Below, piece by piece: positions 45,303 through 56,100 of a DNA stretch of 64,000 nucleotides. This DNA comes from CAVUPF01 sp963743285. Lineage in GTDB: Bacteria; Actinomycetota; Thermoleophilia; Solirubrobacterales; 70-9. How positions within the stretch are numbered: position 1 is the stretch's first letter; the number at the start of each line of letters is the position of its first letter. A program made the position numbers and the translations under genes. The notes under the pieces are model-generated. The model was not told the DNA's origin. It did not search any database and saw nothing but the letters and a program-made list of their open reading frames with translations. Location of the stretch: the NCBI GenBank assembly GCA_963743285.1, contig CAVUPF010000002.1, positions 248,001 to 312,000 of the forward strand, written 5' to 3'.

Positions 45303-48199
45303 TTCGTCGATTCATGAGTGGCGGAGTGTTACAGGCGTCATCCGGGATCTTGGGTAACGGTGAGGGGCGAGCCTGGAGCCCGTGGTCGAGAGTGTTCCTG
45401 CCGTTTGCGGTCGTGGTCGTCCTTTCCATCGCGTTTGGGGCGCCGCCGGCCAGCGCGAATGCGCCAATCACGGAATTCACGACCGTGCCGTCCACCAATC
45501 AGGCTGGCGGCCACCCCGACCTGGAGATCTGGTTTGAAGTCGAGAATCGACTTACACAGCGAAGCCAGAGCGCGTGCAACTGCGAGGATGCAAAAAATGC
45601 GACAGTACATCTTCCGGCTGGCTTTATAGGCGATCCGCACGCCGCGCCGCAGTGCACTATCGCGGAGTTCTCAGCTGATGAATGCCCGATCGACTCACAG
45701 GTCGGGGTCGTAGAAGTTAAAACTAGCTTCTTACCGTTTATTTCCGCCATTTATAATGTCGTGCCGCCGCCGGGTGTGGCGGGTTGGCTTGCGTTTAAGA
45801 TCTGGCTCTTCGACACGCCACAGTTCACCGTACTAAGTTCTCGGACCGGTAGCGATTATGGACTCGACGCGACCGCGACGTCGATCTACCACGGACTCAG
45901 CGTGCCGCTTAAATCCTTTAAAGAGGATCTCTGGGGCGTTCCGGCGGAACACGTGCACGACGAACTTCGAATCAACTCAACGTTTACACCGGGGAACGAG
46001 ACGGCGATTGCGGCAGAATTCTGCGATGGAAACGGTGTTCATAGTACTGAAGATCCTGAAACGATCATCAAACCGTGTTTGTTCAAACTTCCTCCAAGCG
46101 TGTCGAATAGCCCACTTAACCCGTTCCTTCAAAACCCGACTAACTGCGAAGGCCCGTTAACGACCTCGCTCAACGTACTCGCTTACGATGGAGGATCAAG
46201 CGAAGCCTTCTATCCGTGGCCGAAAATGGCAGGCTGCGACCAGCTCAGTTTCAACCCGAGTCTGTACGCGCAACCAACTACCAAAGAAACTGATACGCCG
46301 TCCGGAATTGACGTGAACTTGGAAGTCCCGCAACTGCAGAGCGCGACAATTCCCTCCCCGTCGGAGTTAAGGGGGGCAACGGTTACGCTGCCGCCGGGGT
46401 TCTCGATCAACCCCAATGCTGCCGATGGAAAGACCGCGTGCACGGATGCTGAAGCGCGCTTTGGGACCAAAGAAGAAGCCGCGTGCCCCGAATACTCTAA
46501 GGTTGGAAGCCTCACCATCGAAAGCTCGGCGCTCCCCGGTCCTCTCCCTGGATACGTTTATCTCGGTCAGCCTCTTCCCGGCAACCGCTATCGCATCTTC
46601 TTGGTAGCTAACGGGTTTGCGACTCATATCAAGCTACCAGGTACGGTCAATGCCGATCCAATCACCGGTCAGCTGACGATCACTTTTCAGAACTTGCCCC
46701 AGAGCCCGCTCACCGCGTTCGATATGCACTTCTTCGGATCGGAGCGCGGGCTCCTTGCTACCCCGACCCAATGCGGCACATATCCAGTTACGACCACGTT
46801 TACACCGTGGGCTACGAGTCTCGGAACGCAGACTTCAACCCAACTATTCACGCTGACCTCGGGCCCCAGTGGTGCTGAATGTCCCGGTATTGAGCGACCG
46901 TTCAAGCCCGGTTTCCAGGCTGCTAGTTCGGGGAACTCTGCGGGAGAGCACAGTCCATTTGCGCTTGAATTCACGCGTAACGATGGAGATCAGAACCTCA
47001 GCGGTCTGAGCATCACCACCCCCCCAGGATTCAGCGCAACCCTCGCTGGAGTCCCCTACTGCTCTGACGCTGCCCTAAAAGCGGCTGCCGAACCCAGTTA
47101 CACGGGCATCGAAGAGGAGCTCCATCCTAGTTGTCCCGTAGCGAGTCAGGTGGGCACATCCTACGCGGGTGCGGGAGCGGGCGACCATCCGGTGGTCTTA
47201 ACCGGAGCGGTTTACCTTGCTGGACCGTACAAAGGCGCCCCACTCAGCCTTGCTGTAATTACACCGGCCGTCTCCGGTCCCTATGACCTAGGGAACGTTG
47301 TCGTCAGGGCGGCGCTTCACCTGAATAGCGAAACAGCGCAGATTACCGCCGTTTCCGATCCCCTGCCGCAGATATTGGAAGGTATCCCCCTGCGTCTGCG
47401 CCTCGTGCGGATTGACTTTGATCGACCCAATTTCACTCTGAATCCGACGAACTGCCAACCGTTCTCGATAACAGCCCAAGCCACAGGTGAGCAGGGAGCA
47501 GTAGTGCGCATGAGCGAACCGTTCCAGGTTGCGAACTGTTGGAAGCTTCCCTTTTCGCCAAAGCTCAATCTTTCGCTAACGGGCGGGACCAAGCGCGCGC
47601 AGAACCCGGCCCTGCACGCAACGCTTACAGCGAATCCCGGGGAAGCCGGAATCGCCTCGACGTCGGTCACGCTACCTCCAACAGAGTTCGTTGACAATGC
47701 CCATATACAGGCACCGTGTACTCGGGTGCAGTTCTCTGAAGGCAACATCCCTGGTGAACGCTGCCCGGCGGGTTCGCGTATCGGTTTTGCTCGCGCCTTT
47801 ACGCCGCTGCTCGAAAAACCGCTCGAAGGACCAGTCTTCCTTCGGTCAAACGGTGGCGAACGTAAGCTGCCTGATGTCGTTGCGGCGCTAAATGGCGAGA
47901 TAGACATCGCTCTCGATGGCCACCTGGATACCGTTCACGGCGGGCTTCGGACTACGTTCACTACGGTTCCCGACGCTCCGGTGACCAAGTTCACACTTGA
48001 CCTGGAAGGCGCTAGCAAAGGCTTGCTCGAAAACAGCGCAAATCTCTGCCAGAAGAAGCAGGTCGCTCTCGAGACTATTGTCGGCCAAAATGGTAAGAAT
48101 GCCGACACACGCGCGACAATCCAGACACCCTGTGGCGTGGAACACAAGCGGCGTGCCCTGCACAAGCGACAAGCGACCCGCTCGCGGCGGAAAAGATAG
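45299..48199 (+). CDS. Large exported beta-rich protein, LPPGF family, first paralogue
   Basis: 966 residues from an ATG overlapping the preceding stop. The signal peptide lies at about 29-52 (VFLPFAVVVVLSIAFGAPPASA). The mature protein repeats a pattern of LPAGFIGDPHAAPQCT followed by CPIDSQVGVV. The same layout recurs at ATVTLPPGFSINPNAADGKTA with CPEYSKVG and again around residue 570. Many Cys occur in pairs and could form disulfides. The tail is basic (KRRALHKRQATRSRRKR). It is clearly homologous along most of its length to the protein at 53144. I recognise no described function. Each paralogue directly follows an NHL/CRAYELVS gene, which implies that the two kinds of protein act together. 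Confidence 0.75.
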   Translation: MIRRFMSGGVLQASSGILGNGEGRAWSPWSRVFLPFAVVVVLSIAFGAPPASANAPITEFTTVPSTNQAGGHPDLEIWFEVENRLTQRSQSACNCEDAKNATVHLPAGFIGDPHAAPQCTIAEFSADECPIDSQVGVVEVKTSFLPFISAIYNVVPPPGVAGWLAFKIWLFDTPQFTVLSSRTGSDYGLDATATSIYHGLSVPLKSFKEDLWGVPAEHVHDELRINSTFTPGNETAIAAEFCDGNGVHSTEDPETIIKPCLFKLPPSVSNSPLNPFLQNPTNCEGPLTTSLNVLAYDGGSSEAFYPWPKMAGCDQLSFNPSLYAQPTTKETDTPSGIDVNLEVPQLQSATIPSPSELRGATVTLPPGFSINPNAADGKTACTDAEARFGTKEEAACPEYSKVGSLTIESSALPGPLPGYVYLGQPLPGNRYRIFLVANGFATHIKLPGTVNADPITGQLTITFQNLPQSPLTAFDMHFFGSERGLLATPTQCGTYPVTTTFTPWATSLGTQTSTQLFTLTSGPSGAECPGIERPFKPGFQAASSGNSAGEHSPFALEFTRNDGDQNLSGLSITTPPGFSATLAGVPYCSDAALKAAAEPSYTGIEEELHPSCPVASQVGTSYAGAGAGDHPVVLTGAVYLAGPYKGAPLSLAVITPAVSGPYDLGNVVVRAALHLNSETAQITAVSDPLPQILEGIPLRLRLVRIDFDRPNFTLNPTNCQPFSITAQATGEQGAVVRMSEPFQVANCWKLPFSPKLNLSLTGGTKRAQNPALHATLTANPGEAGIASTSVTLPPTEFVDNAHIQAPCTRVQFSEGNIPGERCPAGSRIGFARAFTPLLEKPLEGPVFLRSNGGERKLPDVVAALNGEIDIALDGHLDTVHGGLRTTFTTVPDAPVTKFTLDLEGASKGLLENSANLCQKKQVALETIVGQNGKNADTRATIQTPCGVEHKRRALHKRQATRSRRKR

Positions 48200-48207
48200 A
48201 GGCATAG

Positions 48208-51200
48208 ATGGAACGCTACCGGCGTAACAACCAACCAAAGGGAACCGCACGCTGCCTGAACCGGCGTCGGCGCCGCGCCGTTGTGGGCTTAGCGGCGCTG
48301 TGCTGCGGATGTTGCATCCTGGCGTGGACGGCCAGCCTCGCAACTGCGTCGCGAAAGGTCGAATCCGCATTTGGGTCGTTCAGCGGCGCAGACAGCCTTG
48401 GCTTTGAGCCAAATGGCGATGTCTGGATCTCGGATAGTGGTCAGGGTGGAAATCCGCCCGGTCAGGAGGGCATCTACGAGTACAGTGCGTACCCGTCCAA
48501 AACACTGTTGACCGCTCCCAACACATATACTCCGTGGCAGTACTACATCCTTGACCTTCAGCTGGCAGTCGATGAAGCTAACGAAGAGGTGTTTGTAACA
48601 CAGGCGAACGGTCGTGAAGTCGACATATTCTCCCCCAACCAGCCTCCTGCGCATAGGTGCGGCAAAAATACCAGTCACGAACAGGAACTCTTCTGCTTCC
48701 TCCGAGCATGGACTGCCATCAATGGTGCCACCGGTGGTTCAGCCTCAGAGGCAGGTATCCACGTTGCAATCGATAACTCAAACACGCTTTCGCGTGGGAG
48801 GGTGTACCTGTCTCTAACGGCGCCCGAGGACTACGTCGAGGCATTGGATGCTGAAGAGAGGCCGGTACAGTTCCCGGCAACTGCAAGCTACATCGCCGGC
48901 AACAGGCTCACTGGTACGCCGAGCGGTCCCTTCACGGAAGTCCAGAACGTTGCAGTGGACTCAAATGGTAACATCTACGTTACGGACGCCGGCAAAGGTG
49001 TGATTGATGAGTTCGACTCGACGGGCACATTTCTGCGGACGTTTCCGGGCAGTGCCGGTGTCGGGGTAGATCCGACCAACGGGAACGTGCTGGTTGCAGC
49101 GGGTGGTGTTACCGAAGAATACGATTCGCTGGGGAACTTTCTCGGAACGATCTCTGTAGCACCGAGCGCGGCGCCTGCCGTTACTCCGGAAGGTCACGCT
49201 TATATACCTGCCGGGGGTCAGGTGGACATCCTTAGTCCCGCTGCTGTGGTCCCAAAGATCACATACGAAGGTGTATCGAACGCAACGGTAACGTCCGGTA
49301 CTCTTGATGCCACGGTGGATCCGAACGGTGGCACCAACGTGAACGAATGCACGTTCGAATACGGTACAAGTGAAAAATATGGAAGCTCGATCCTGTGCTC
49401 GCCGGCTTCGCCGTATTCGAGCGCCAGCCATGTTACGGCGGAACTCTCGGGGCTTACTACGGGTACGACATACCATTACCGAGTGGTGGCGAAGAACGCA
49501 AGCGGGATTAAATATGGAGAAGATCAAACGTATACGCCGCAACGGGTCGTGGGGTTGAGTACGCATGAAGCGACGGACATCACTTCCTCCGGCGCAAAGC
49601 TGACCGGCTCCTTTTTCGGGAACGGTGAAGAAACCCAGTACTATTTCGAATGGGGGCCGACAAGCGCCTATGGTGAAAAAACCGGTCTCAGTGACACCGG
49701 TAACGTGGCTGCGGGTGTAGCGAAACAATTCTCCGCTGAAATCGAACATCTCGGAGTGTACTCCACGTACCATTACCGCGTCGTTGCGTCAAACGGTGCG
49801 GGCACTAGCTACGGTGAAGATAAGCGGTTTACGACGCGGCCCGGGATTCCCACTGGCAGGGAATCGGCTGTCACCGAAGTCCACGCTGATCGAGTTGATT
49901 TTCATGCGGAAGTGAATCCAAATGGTGCGGACACGAAGGTTGATTTCGAATACGTTGATGAAGCGGAATACCAAAGCAGCGGCTGGGAAGATGCCTCAAA
50001 GACCACTCCAGAAGTCGATGTCGGGATGGGCAAGGGGTTCCAGAGCGTCAGTAGCTTGGTAAGTGGCGTCGGTCTTGCGGGCAGCACCGTGTACCATTTT
50101 CGCGTAGTGGGTACGAACGAGGCAGGATCGGGGAACGGAGCGGAAGGGACATTTAAGACCTTCTCGTTCACGCCCTCGTTCAACGATCAGTGCCCGAACG
50201 CCCATGTTCGGCAGCAAACGGGCGCTGCCCATTTGTTGGATTGCCGAGCCTACGAGCTGGTTTCAGCGGCAAACACTGGAGGTTACGACGTAGAATCGAG
50301 TCTGGTTGCTGGTGGCGTGCCATTTGGAGGATACCCAGAAGCAGCGAGTCTCTCGACGGGGGAACCACAGGTACTCTACGGCGTCCACGACGGTGGCATC
50401 CCGGGAACGGGCTTCCCGACCAACCACGGCGTCGATCCCTACGTCGCCACGCGCACCCCAAATGGCTGGGTTACCCGCTACGTTGGCATTCCCGCTAACG
50501 ACCCCTACGCGCAAAAACCATTCTCCTCTACGGTCTTGGAAGCCAGTCCCAGCCTCGAAACCCTGGCCTTCGGCGGCCCTGAAATCTGTTCGCCTTGCTT
50601 TGCCGACGGATCAAGCGGCAACCCAATTCACCTGCCTGACGAAGAACTCGTGCAGGGCATGAGCGGATCTCTTTCTAAGCCGGCGGCGACGCCCGCCGGC
50701 TACGTCAACATGCATCTCTCCGCCGATGGCTCCCACTTCATTTTCGGCACCGCGTCACAGCTTGAGCCAGACGCGGAAGAAGGCAAGGTCTCGATCTACG
50801 ATCGCGACCTGTTGACCAGGGAAACGCACGTTGTCTCGAAGCTTGCTGGCGGTACCAACATCCCCTGCATCACGCACTGCGAATCCGACGGCATCGGCGA
50901 GCTAGGCGTCTCTTCTGACGGCTCGCACATCGTCGTCGGGCAGCTCCTCACCCAAGAAGGGGAAGCCCGCTACTGGCACCTCTACATGCGCATCGGCGAC
51001 GAAACGACGGTCGATCTGACCCCTGGCACGACCACGGGTGCCCTCTTTGACGGCATGACCGCCGACGGCTCCAAGGTCTTCTTCTCCTCGACCGATCACC
51101 TCACCGGAGAAGACACCTCCCACACCGGCGCCGATATCTATGAGGCAGAAGTCTCCCCTCAGGGCCAGGTCACCCTGCGCCTCATCTCCACCGGCAGCGA

Positions 51201-53142
51201 AGGCGCCGGTAACAATGGCGCCTGCGACCCGGCCTCGAACACCGTCCACGAATACTGGAACACGACCTCCTCCGAAGCCAACTGCGGCGATGTTGCGATC
51301 GGTGGCGGCGGCGGCGTTGCATCGGAATCTGGCACCATCTATTTCCTCTCCCCCGAGAAGCTCGACGGGTCTGAACACGGGGTCGAGAACGCACCCAACC
51401 TTTACGTCGCTCAACCAGGTCAGCAGCCAAAGTTCGTTATGACCCTCGAATCGAACCTGAACGCACCACTGCCGCCGCCGACTCACCCATATCTCCGTGC
51501 AGTCGGTGAACACTTGTTCGAAACGATCGCGGGCGTGGCGATCGATGGTTCAAACGGTGACGTCTATGGCTTCGACATCGGCGAAGGTGGTGGCGCCGGT
51601 GTCGAGAAGTTTACGTCTAGCGGCCGCGTCGAAACAAATTTTGGCAGCAACGGCAAACTAGTCATTGGCGGCGTTTACGGGTTCTACAATCTGCCGTGCG
51701 GGATCGCCGTCGATAACGATCCGAAAAGCCCGAACCATGGTGATCTCTACGTTCCAGCCTTTTTGGAAGGCAAGGTCGAAAAATTCAATTCCCGGGGCGA
51801 ACATCTGGCTAATATCAACGCGTCATTGCCTAGCGCAGTTGCCGTTGATCCTGCAAACGGTGACGTCTATGTGAGCGAATTTTTCGGGGGGATATCGGTC
51901 TTTGGCACCAGCGGAGAACCTCTGACTAGCTTCTCGACGCTGTCAAATCCCACCGGGGTCGCCGTCGACTCGACTGGCAAGGTGTATGTCGTCGACGGAG
52001 GAGGGCTCTACGGTGCGAGGGGAGCGACCGAGAGCTACACACCCTCCAACAGCTCACCGCTCGAATATAAAACCGCTGGCCAGCAACTTGATCCCAATCC
52101 CTCAAAGGGCGTTGCCGTTGACCCGACAAATAACCATGTCTACGTTGATGAAGGCGACCAAGTGAGCGAGTTCACGGCCGAAGGCAAACCGTTTGGCGAA
52201 ATCATCGGGGTCGGACAGCTCGGAAGCTCGATCAGTCTTGGCGCTCAGGCAGGTTACGTGGACGTCGCAAATCAGAGCCTGACGGATATTGCGTCCTACG
52301 GGCCGGCGGTGATTCCCTCGGACCCGAAGACCGACAACCCTATGGTTGTCGACGGCGTCTCGGAACCCGGGAGTCGCGACACCGGGGATTTCCAGGTAAA
52401 TCCCTCGGGTACCTATTCCGTGTTCACATCTTCGCTTCCACTGACCGGATACGAAAGCGCGGGTCATCGTGAGGTCTTCCGCTACAGCCCAACCAATGGG
52501 GAACTTGAGTGCGCATCGTGTAACCCGACCACGGAGCGGGCGACAGGCGAAGCCTCGCTGGCCACGAATGGACTGAGCCTTACCACCGACGGGAGGGTGT
52601 TTTTCAACACGACCGATGGGCTTGTGGATGATGATCTCAACCACCTCGAAGATGCATATGAGTGGGAGCCCCAAGGATTCACTCTCGAAAATGAAAAACA
52701 CGAATCGGTACCAGGTGCGAGCTGCGAAAGCGTAGGCGGTTGCATTGGGCTTATCTCTACCGGGAATAGCCCGTATGCATCGACGCTGCTTGGCGTTAGC
52801 GCAACGGGAACTGATGCCTATTTCTTCACTCGCGACACCCTGGTCTCAAGTGACGCAAACGGCAACCGCGTGAAGCTCTATGACGCGCGGGCCCTTGGCG
52901 GCTACGCGCAGGTGCCGCCCCACATACCGTGCAAGGCATCAGATGAGTGTCACGGACCGAGCAGCCAGGCACCGCCTCCGACGTCGATCAAGACACTTGC
53001 TGGTAACCCGGTCGGCAATCGAACCGGCCTCGAATCACAGGAACGAACCTGCAAGCGGCACCTGATTAGAAAGCACGGAAAGTGCGTGAAGCGTATCAGG
53101 CGGCGACGGAAGAACGGGCATCGGAACGGCAGGGTGCACTGA
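48208..53142 (+). CDS. Giant exported NHL/FN3/CRAYELVS protein with an inserted second NHL propeller
   Basis: 1644 residues, starting 8 bases after the previous stop. Signal core at about 28-48. NHL repeats (51-345) are followed by three FN3-like units (346-655) and a module opening CPNAHVRQQT and DCRAYELVSAANTGG. This module is interrupted at about residues 1081-1378 by a new NHL propeller (GVAIDGSNGDVYGFD, GIAVDNDPKSPNHGDLY). It then continues with FQVNPSGTYSVFTSS, VKLYDARALGGY and CHGPSSQAPPP. The tail carries RKHGKCVKR, as in the first gene of the set. Third-position GC jumps to about 85 percent at 50,380-51,400 while the flanks are near 35-55 percent. It is paralogous to the gene at 41184. 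Confidence 0.8.
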   Translation: MERYRRNNQPKGTARCLNRRRRRAVVGLAALCCGCCILAWTASLATASRKVESAFGSFSGADSLGFEPNGDVWISDSGQGGNPPGQEGIYEYSAYPSKTLLTAPNTYTPWQYYILDLQLAVDEANEEVFVTQANGREVDIFSPNQPPAHRCGKNTSHEQELFCFLRAWTAINGATGGSASEAGIHVAIDNSNTLSRGRVYLSLTAPEDYVEALDAEERPVQFPATASYIAGNRLTGTPSGPFTEVQNVAVDSNGNIYVTDAGKGVIDEFDSTGTFLRTFPGSAGVGVDPTNGNVLVAAGGVTEEYDSLGNFLGTISVAPSAAPAVTPEGHAYIPAGGQVDILSPAAVVPKITYEGVSNATVTSGTLDATVDPNGGTNVNECTFEYGTSEKYGSSILCSPASPYSSASHVTAELSGLTTGTTYHYRVVAKNASGIKYGEDQTYTPQRVVGLSTHEATDITSSGAKLTGSFFGNGEETQYYFEWGPTSAYGEKTGLSDTGNVAAGVAKQFSAEIEHLGVYSTYHYRVVASNGAGTSYGEDKRFTTRPGIPTGRESAVTEVHADRVDFHAEVNPNGADTKVDFEYVDEAEYQSSGWEDASKTTPEVDVGMGKGFQSVSSLVSGVGLAGSTVYHFRVVGTNEAGSGNGAEGTFKTFSFTPSFNDQCPNAHVRQQTGAAHLLDCRAYELVSAANTGGYDVESSLVAGGVPFGGYPEAASLSTGEPQVLYGVHDGGIPGTGFPTNHGVDPYVATRTPNGWVTRYVGIPANDPYAQKPFSSTVLEASPSLETLAFGGPEICSPCFADGSSGNPIHLPDEELVQGMSGSLSKPAATPAGYVNMHLSADGSHFIFGTASQLEPDAEEGKVSIYDRDLLTRETHVVSKLAGGTNIPCITHCESDGIGELGVSSDGSHIVVGQLLTQEGEARYWHLYMRIGDETTVDLTPGTTTGALFDGMTADGSKVFFSSTDHLTGEDTSHTGADIYEAEVSPQGQVTLRLISTGSEGAGNNGACDPASNTVHEYWNTTSSEANCGDVAIGGGGGVASESGTIYFLSPEKLDGSEHGVENAPNLYVAQPGQQPKFVMTLESNLNAPLPPPTHPYLRAVGEHLFETIAGVAIDGSNGDVYGFDIGEGGGAGVEKFTSSGRVETNFGSNGKLVIGGVYGFYNLPCGIAVDNDPKSPNHGDLYVPAFLEGKVEKFNSRGEHLANINASLPSAVAVDPANGDVYVSEFFGGISVFGTSGEPLTSFSTLSNPTGVAVDSTGKVYVVDGGGLYGARGATESYTPSNSSPLEYKTAGQQLDPNPSKGVAVDPTNNHVYVDEGDQVSEFTAEGKPFGEIIGVGQLGSSISLGAQAGYVDVANQSLTDIASYGPAVIPSDPKTDNPMVVDGVSEPGSRDTGDFQVNPSGTYSVFTSSLPLTGYESAGHREVFRYSPTNGELECASCNPTTERATGEASLATNGLSLTTDGRVFFNTTDGLVDDDLNHLEDAYEWEPQGFTLENEKHESVPGASCESVGGCIGLISTGNSPYASTLLGVSATGTDAYFFTRDTLVSSDANGNRVKLYDARALGGYAQVPPHIPCKASDECHGPSSQAPPPTSIKTLAGNPVGNRTGLESQERTCKRHLIRKHGKCVKRIRRRRKNGHRNGRVH

Positions 53143-53143
53143 G

Positions 53144-56100
53144 ATGGTTGGAAGGGAGGTAAATCCCAATTCATCGGCAAGGAGCGTGTTGAGAGCGTCG
53201 AACTACCGCGTTAAGCGCCATCTCCTCCTCGCGGCCGCCATATGTGCCGGGCTTCTGACCCTCTCCGCGCTAGTGTTTACCGCATCGGCTTTTGCTAAAG
53301 AGGGAATCAAGACTTTCCAAACCACCGCGATCGAAACGAATACCAACCCTCCACCGAGCGACCTGGGGAAAGTCGCGGCTGCAGGAACTGTGCAAGCCGA
53401 GCCGTTAGCTGAACGCTTCGACATTGAAACCAACGAAGGGGCGACCGACACGGTTGAAGTCTCGGGCGCAACTACATATATCGATGCGGTTGTTTCCAGC
53501 CCGAGTCTGAGCGACATCGCAGTTGGCGACGAGGTAACCGTATTTGGAATTCTTGCGGGCACAACCGTGATGGCCAGTCACATAGTTATTTCCTCACCGC
53601 TGGCTGGGGGGCACCCAAACTTGACGACATCCTTCTCGCTAGAAAATCCGGGTACACCGGAAGCGGCTGAGAACGTAATCTTTAATGCACCGGGGGGCCT
53701 CTTCGGCAACCCTTACGCGATCACGCATTGCACATCGGCTGACTTCGGTCTCGATCAATGTCCATCGAACTCCCAAGCTGGCCTGATCACTGTCTATGCC
53801 AACTACAAAGGGAATCCAAACTTCCTCCTAGGTACGGCACCCCTCTTCGACGTCGAACCCTTGGGCGAAGAGACCGCCCTGTTCGCCTTTATCGTGCCTG
53901 TTTTGAATATCCCCATTAATATTCCGGTTGCAGTACGCACGGGCAGCGATTACGGCCTGCGTTTTACCGTCAAGGACATCACGCAGTTGACACCGCTGGC
54001 GAGTGCGAAGCTAACATTCTGGGGGTATCCTGCTTTGGGTGGTGCCAACGGGCATAATTCAGAACGTTTCCCGAAAGGTGCTCCAGGCGAACCATCGAAC
54101 TGCCCCGAATCGACCACGACCGCCTGTATTGGGGCACAGATTCCTGCGAGCATCCCGCCCGAGCCGCTTACTGATAACCCCACCACGTGTACCGGTGAGC
54201 CCCTAAGTACCACTCTCGAAGTGCAGACTTATCAAGATCCTACTCACCTCTCCCGGAAAGAAGGGGAATATCCCGCGACAACAGCGTGCGATATAGAGGT
54301 GTTTACTCCGGTTCTCTATGCGAATCCTACGACGACGGAAACCGATTCGCCATCTGGACTCAATATCGAGCTGAGTGCTCCGCAATTTCTCGGCTTTGCG
54401 GCTTCGCCGTCAGAGATAAAGGCGGCAACAGTCACACTTCCGGAAGGGTTCACGATTAACCCGGATGCGGCTGATGGCCAGACCGCCTGCACGGAAGCTG
54501 AGGCGAAGTTTGGTTCCGAAGGACCAGCGGAATGCCCGGATAGCTCAAAGATCGGGACCTTCCAGGTGGATACGGAAGCACTTCCCGCACCGCTTACTGG
54601 ATCGGTGTATATCGGCGAACCGAAGCCGGGCGAACAGTACCGGCTCTTTGAGATTGCTTCGGGGTTTGGGATCAACGTGAAGTTGGTGGGTTCTATAAGA
54701 CCCAACCTGGTAACGGGTCAGGATACGGCGGTCTTCAGTAATCTTCCACAGGTTCCATTCAATGAGTTCCAGTTGCATCTCTTTTCGGGCGAACGTGCCC
54801 TAATGGCCACACCGAATCGATGCAGTATTTACACGACGACGGCGGAGTTCTACCCGTGGAATGGGTCACTTGCGGAACAGGAATCCAAACAGGTCTTCAG
54901 CCTTGAAACGGGGCCACACGGGACATCGTGCCCTGGCTTGACTCGGCCATTCACACCCACCCTTGCTGCAGGTACTACCAATCCTGCCGCGGGAGCCTAC
55001 TCGTCATTCTCGCTAGAGCTAAACCGCGAAGACGGCGAGCAGTATCTCGGTCACCTCAATTTCACGATGCCTCCAGGGCTGACGGCCAACCTACATGGGG
55101 TTGGCTATTGCCCCGAAGCAGACATCCTCAAAGCCGCCGAAACCCTGGGACGCATCGAGCAGGCCGAACCAAGCTGCCCGGAGAGCTCTGAAATCGGTAC
55201 CACGAACGTCGCCGCCGGGCCGGGCTCGCACCCCTTCCACGCACAAGGAAAGATGTACCTCTCCGGTCCCTTCAACGGCGCTCCGCTTAGCCTCGCGGCG
55301 ATTACTCCCGCCCTCGCTGGGCCGTATGACTACGGAACTGTGGTCGTCCGAGTGGCAATCAAGATTGATCCCCTTGACGCGCACGTGATCGCCGATTCGG
55401 AAACGGTGCCCGAGATCGTCGGCGGCATCCCACTCAGGCTGCGCTCGATCCAAGTCGACATCAATAGGCCGAACTTCATGATCAACCCGACCAACTGCTC
55501 CGAATTCCAGACCGTCTCCGAAGGGGTCGGAGACGAGGGCACCGCAGTCGCCTTCTCTTCACCCTTCATTGCCGTTAACTGCGGAACGCTTCCCTTCACC
55601 CCGAAGATGACGATCACCCAGGTCGGCGGCCGCAAGTCGACCGCCCGCGGCAAGAATCCGGGCCTGCAGTTCAATCTCGACACCAGCCCCGGCGACGCCA
55701 ACCTCAAATCGGTATCGGTGACCCTGCCGAGGTCCTTCGAGATCGATCAAGAACACCTCGGCAACCTCTGCGACAAATCCGAACTGGCGACCGACCAGTG
55801 CAGAGGCAAAGCGGCGATCGGCACGGTGATCGACGAAACGCCGCTGCTCGAAAAGCCCCTGCAAGGCAACGCCTACGCGGTCACGGGCCTGGGCGGCGGC
55901 GTCCTGCCCCACGTCGTCTTCATCCTCGGCGGCCAGGTGACGGTGATGCCGCAGGGCGAATCAGAGACGATCAACGACGGCGAGCTGAAAACGACGATCC
56001 CGGTGATCCCCGACGTGCCGATCGGCCACTTCCGCCTCAGCCTCTACGGCGGGCGGCTCGGCTACCTCTCAAACACCCAGAGCCTCTGCGGACACCCGCC

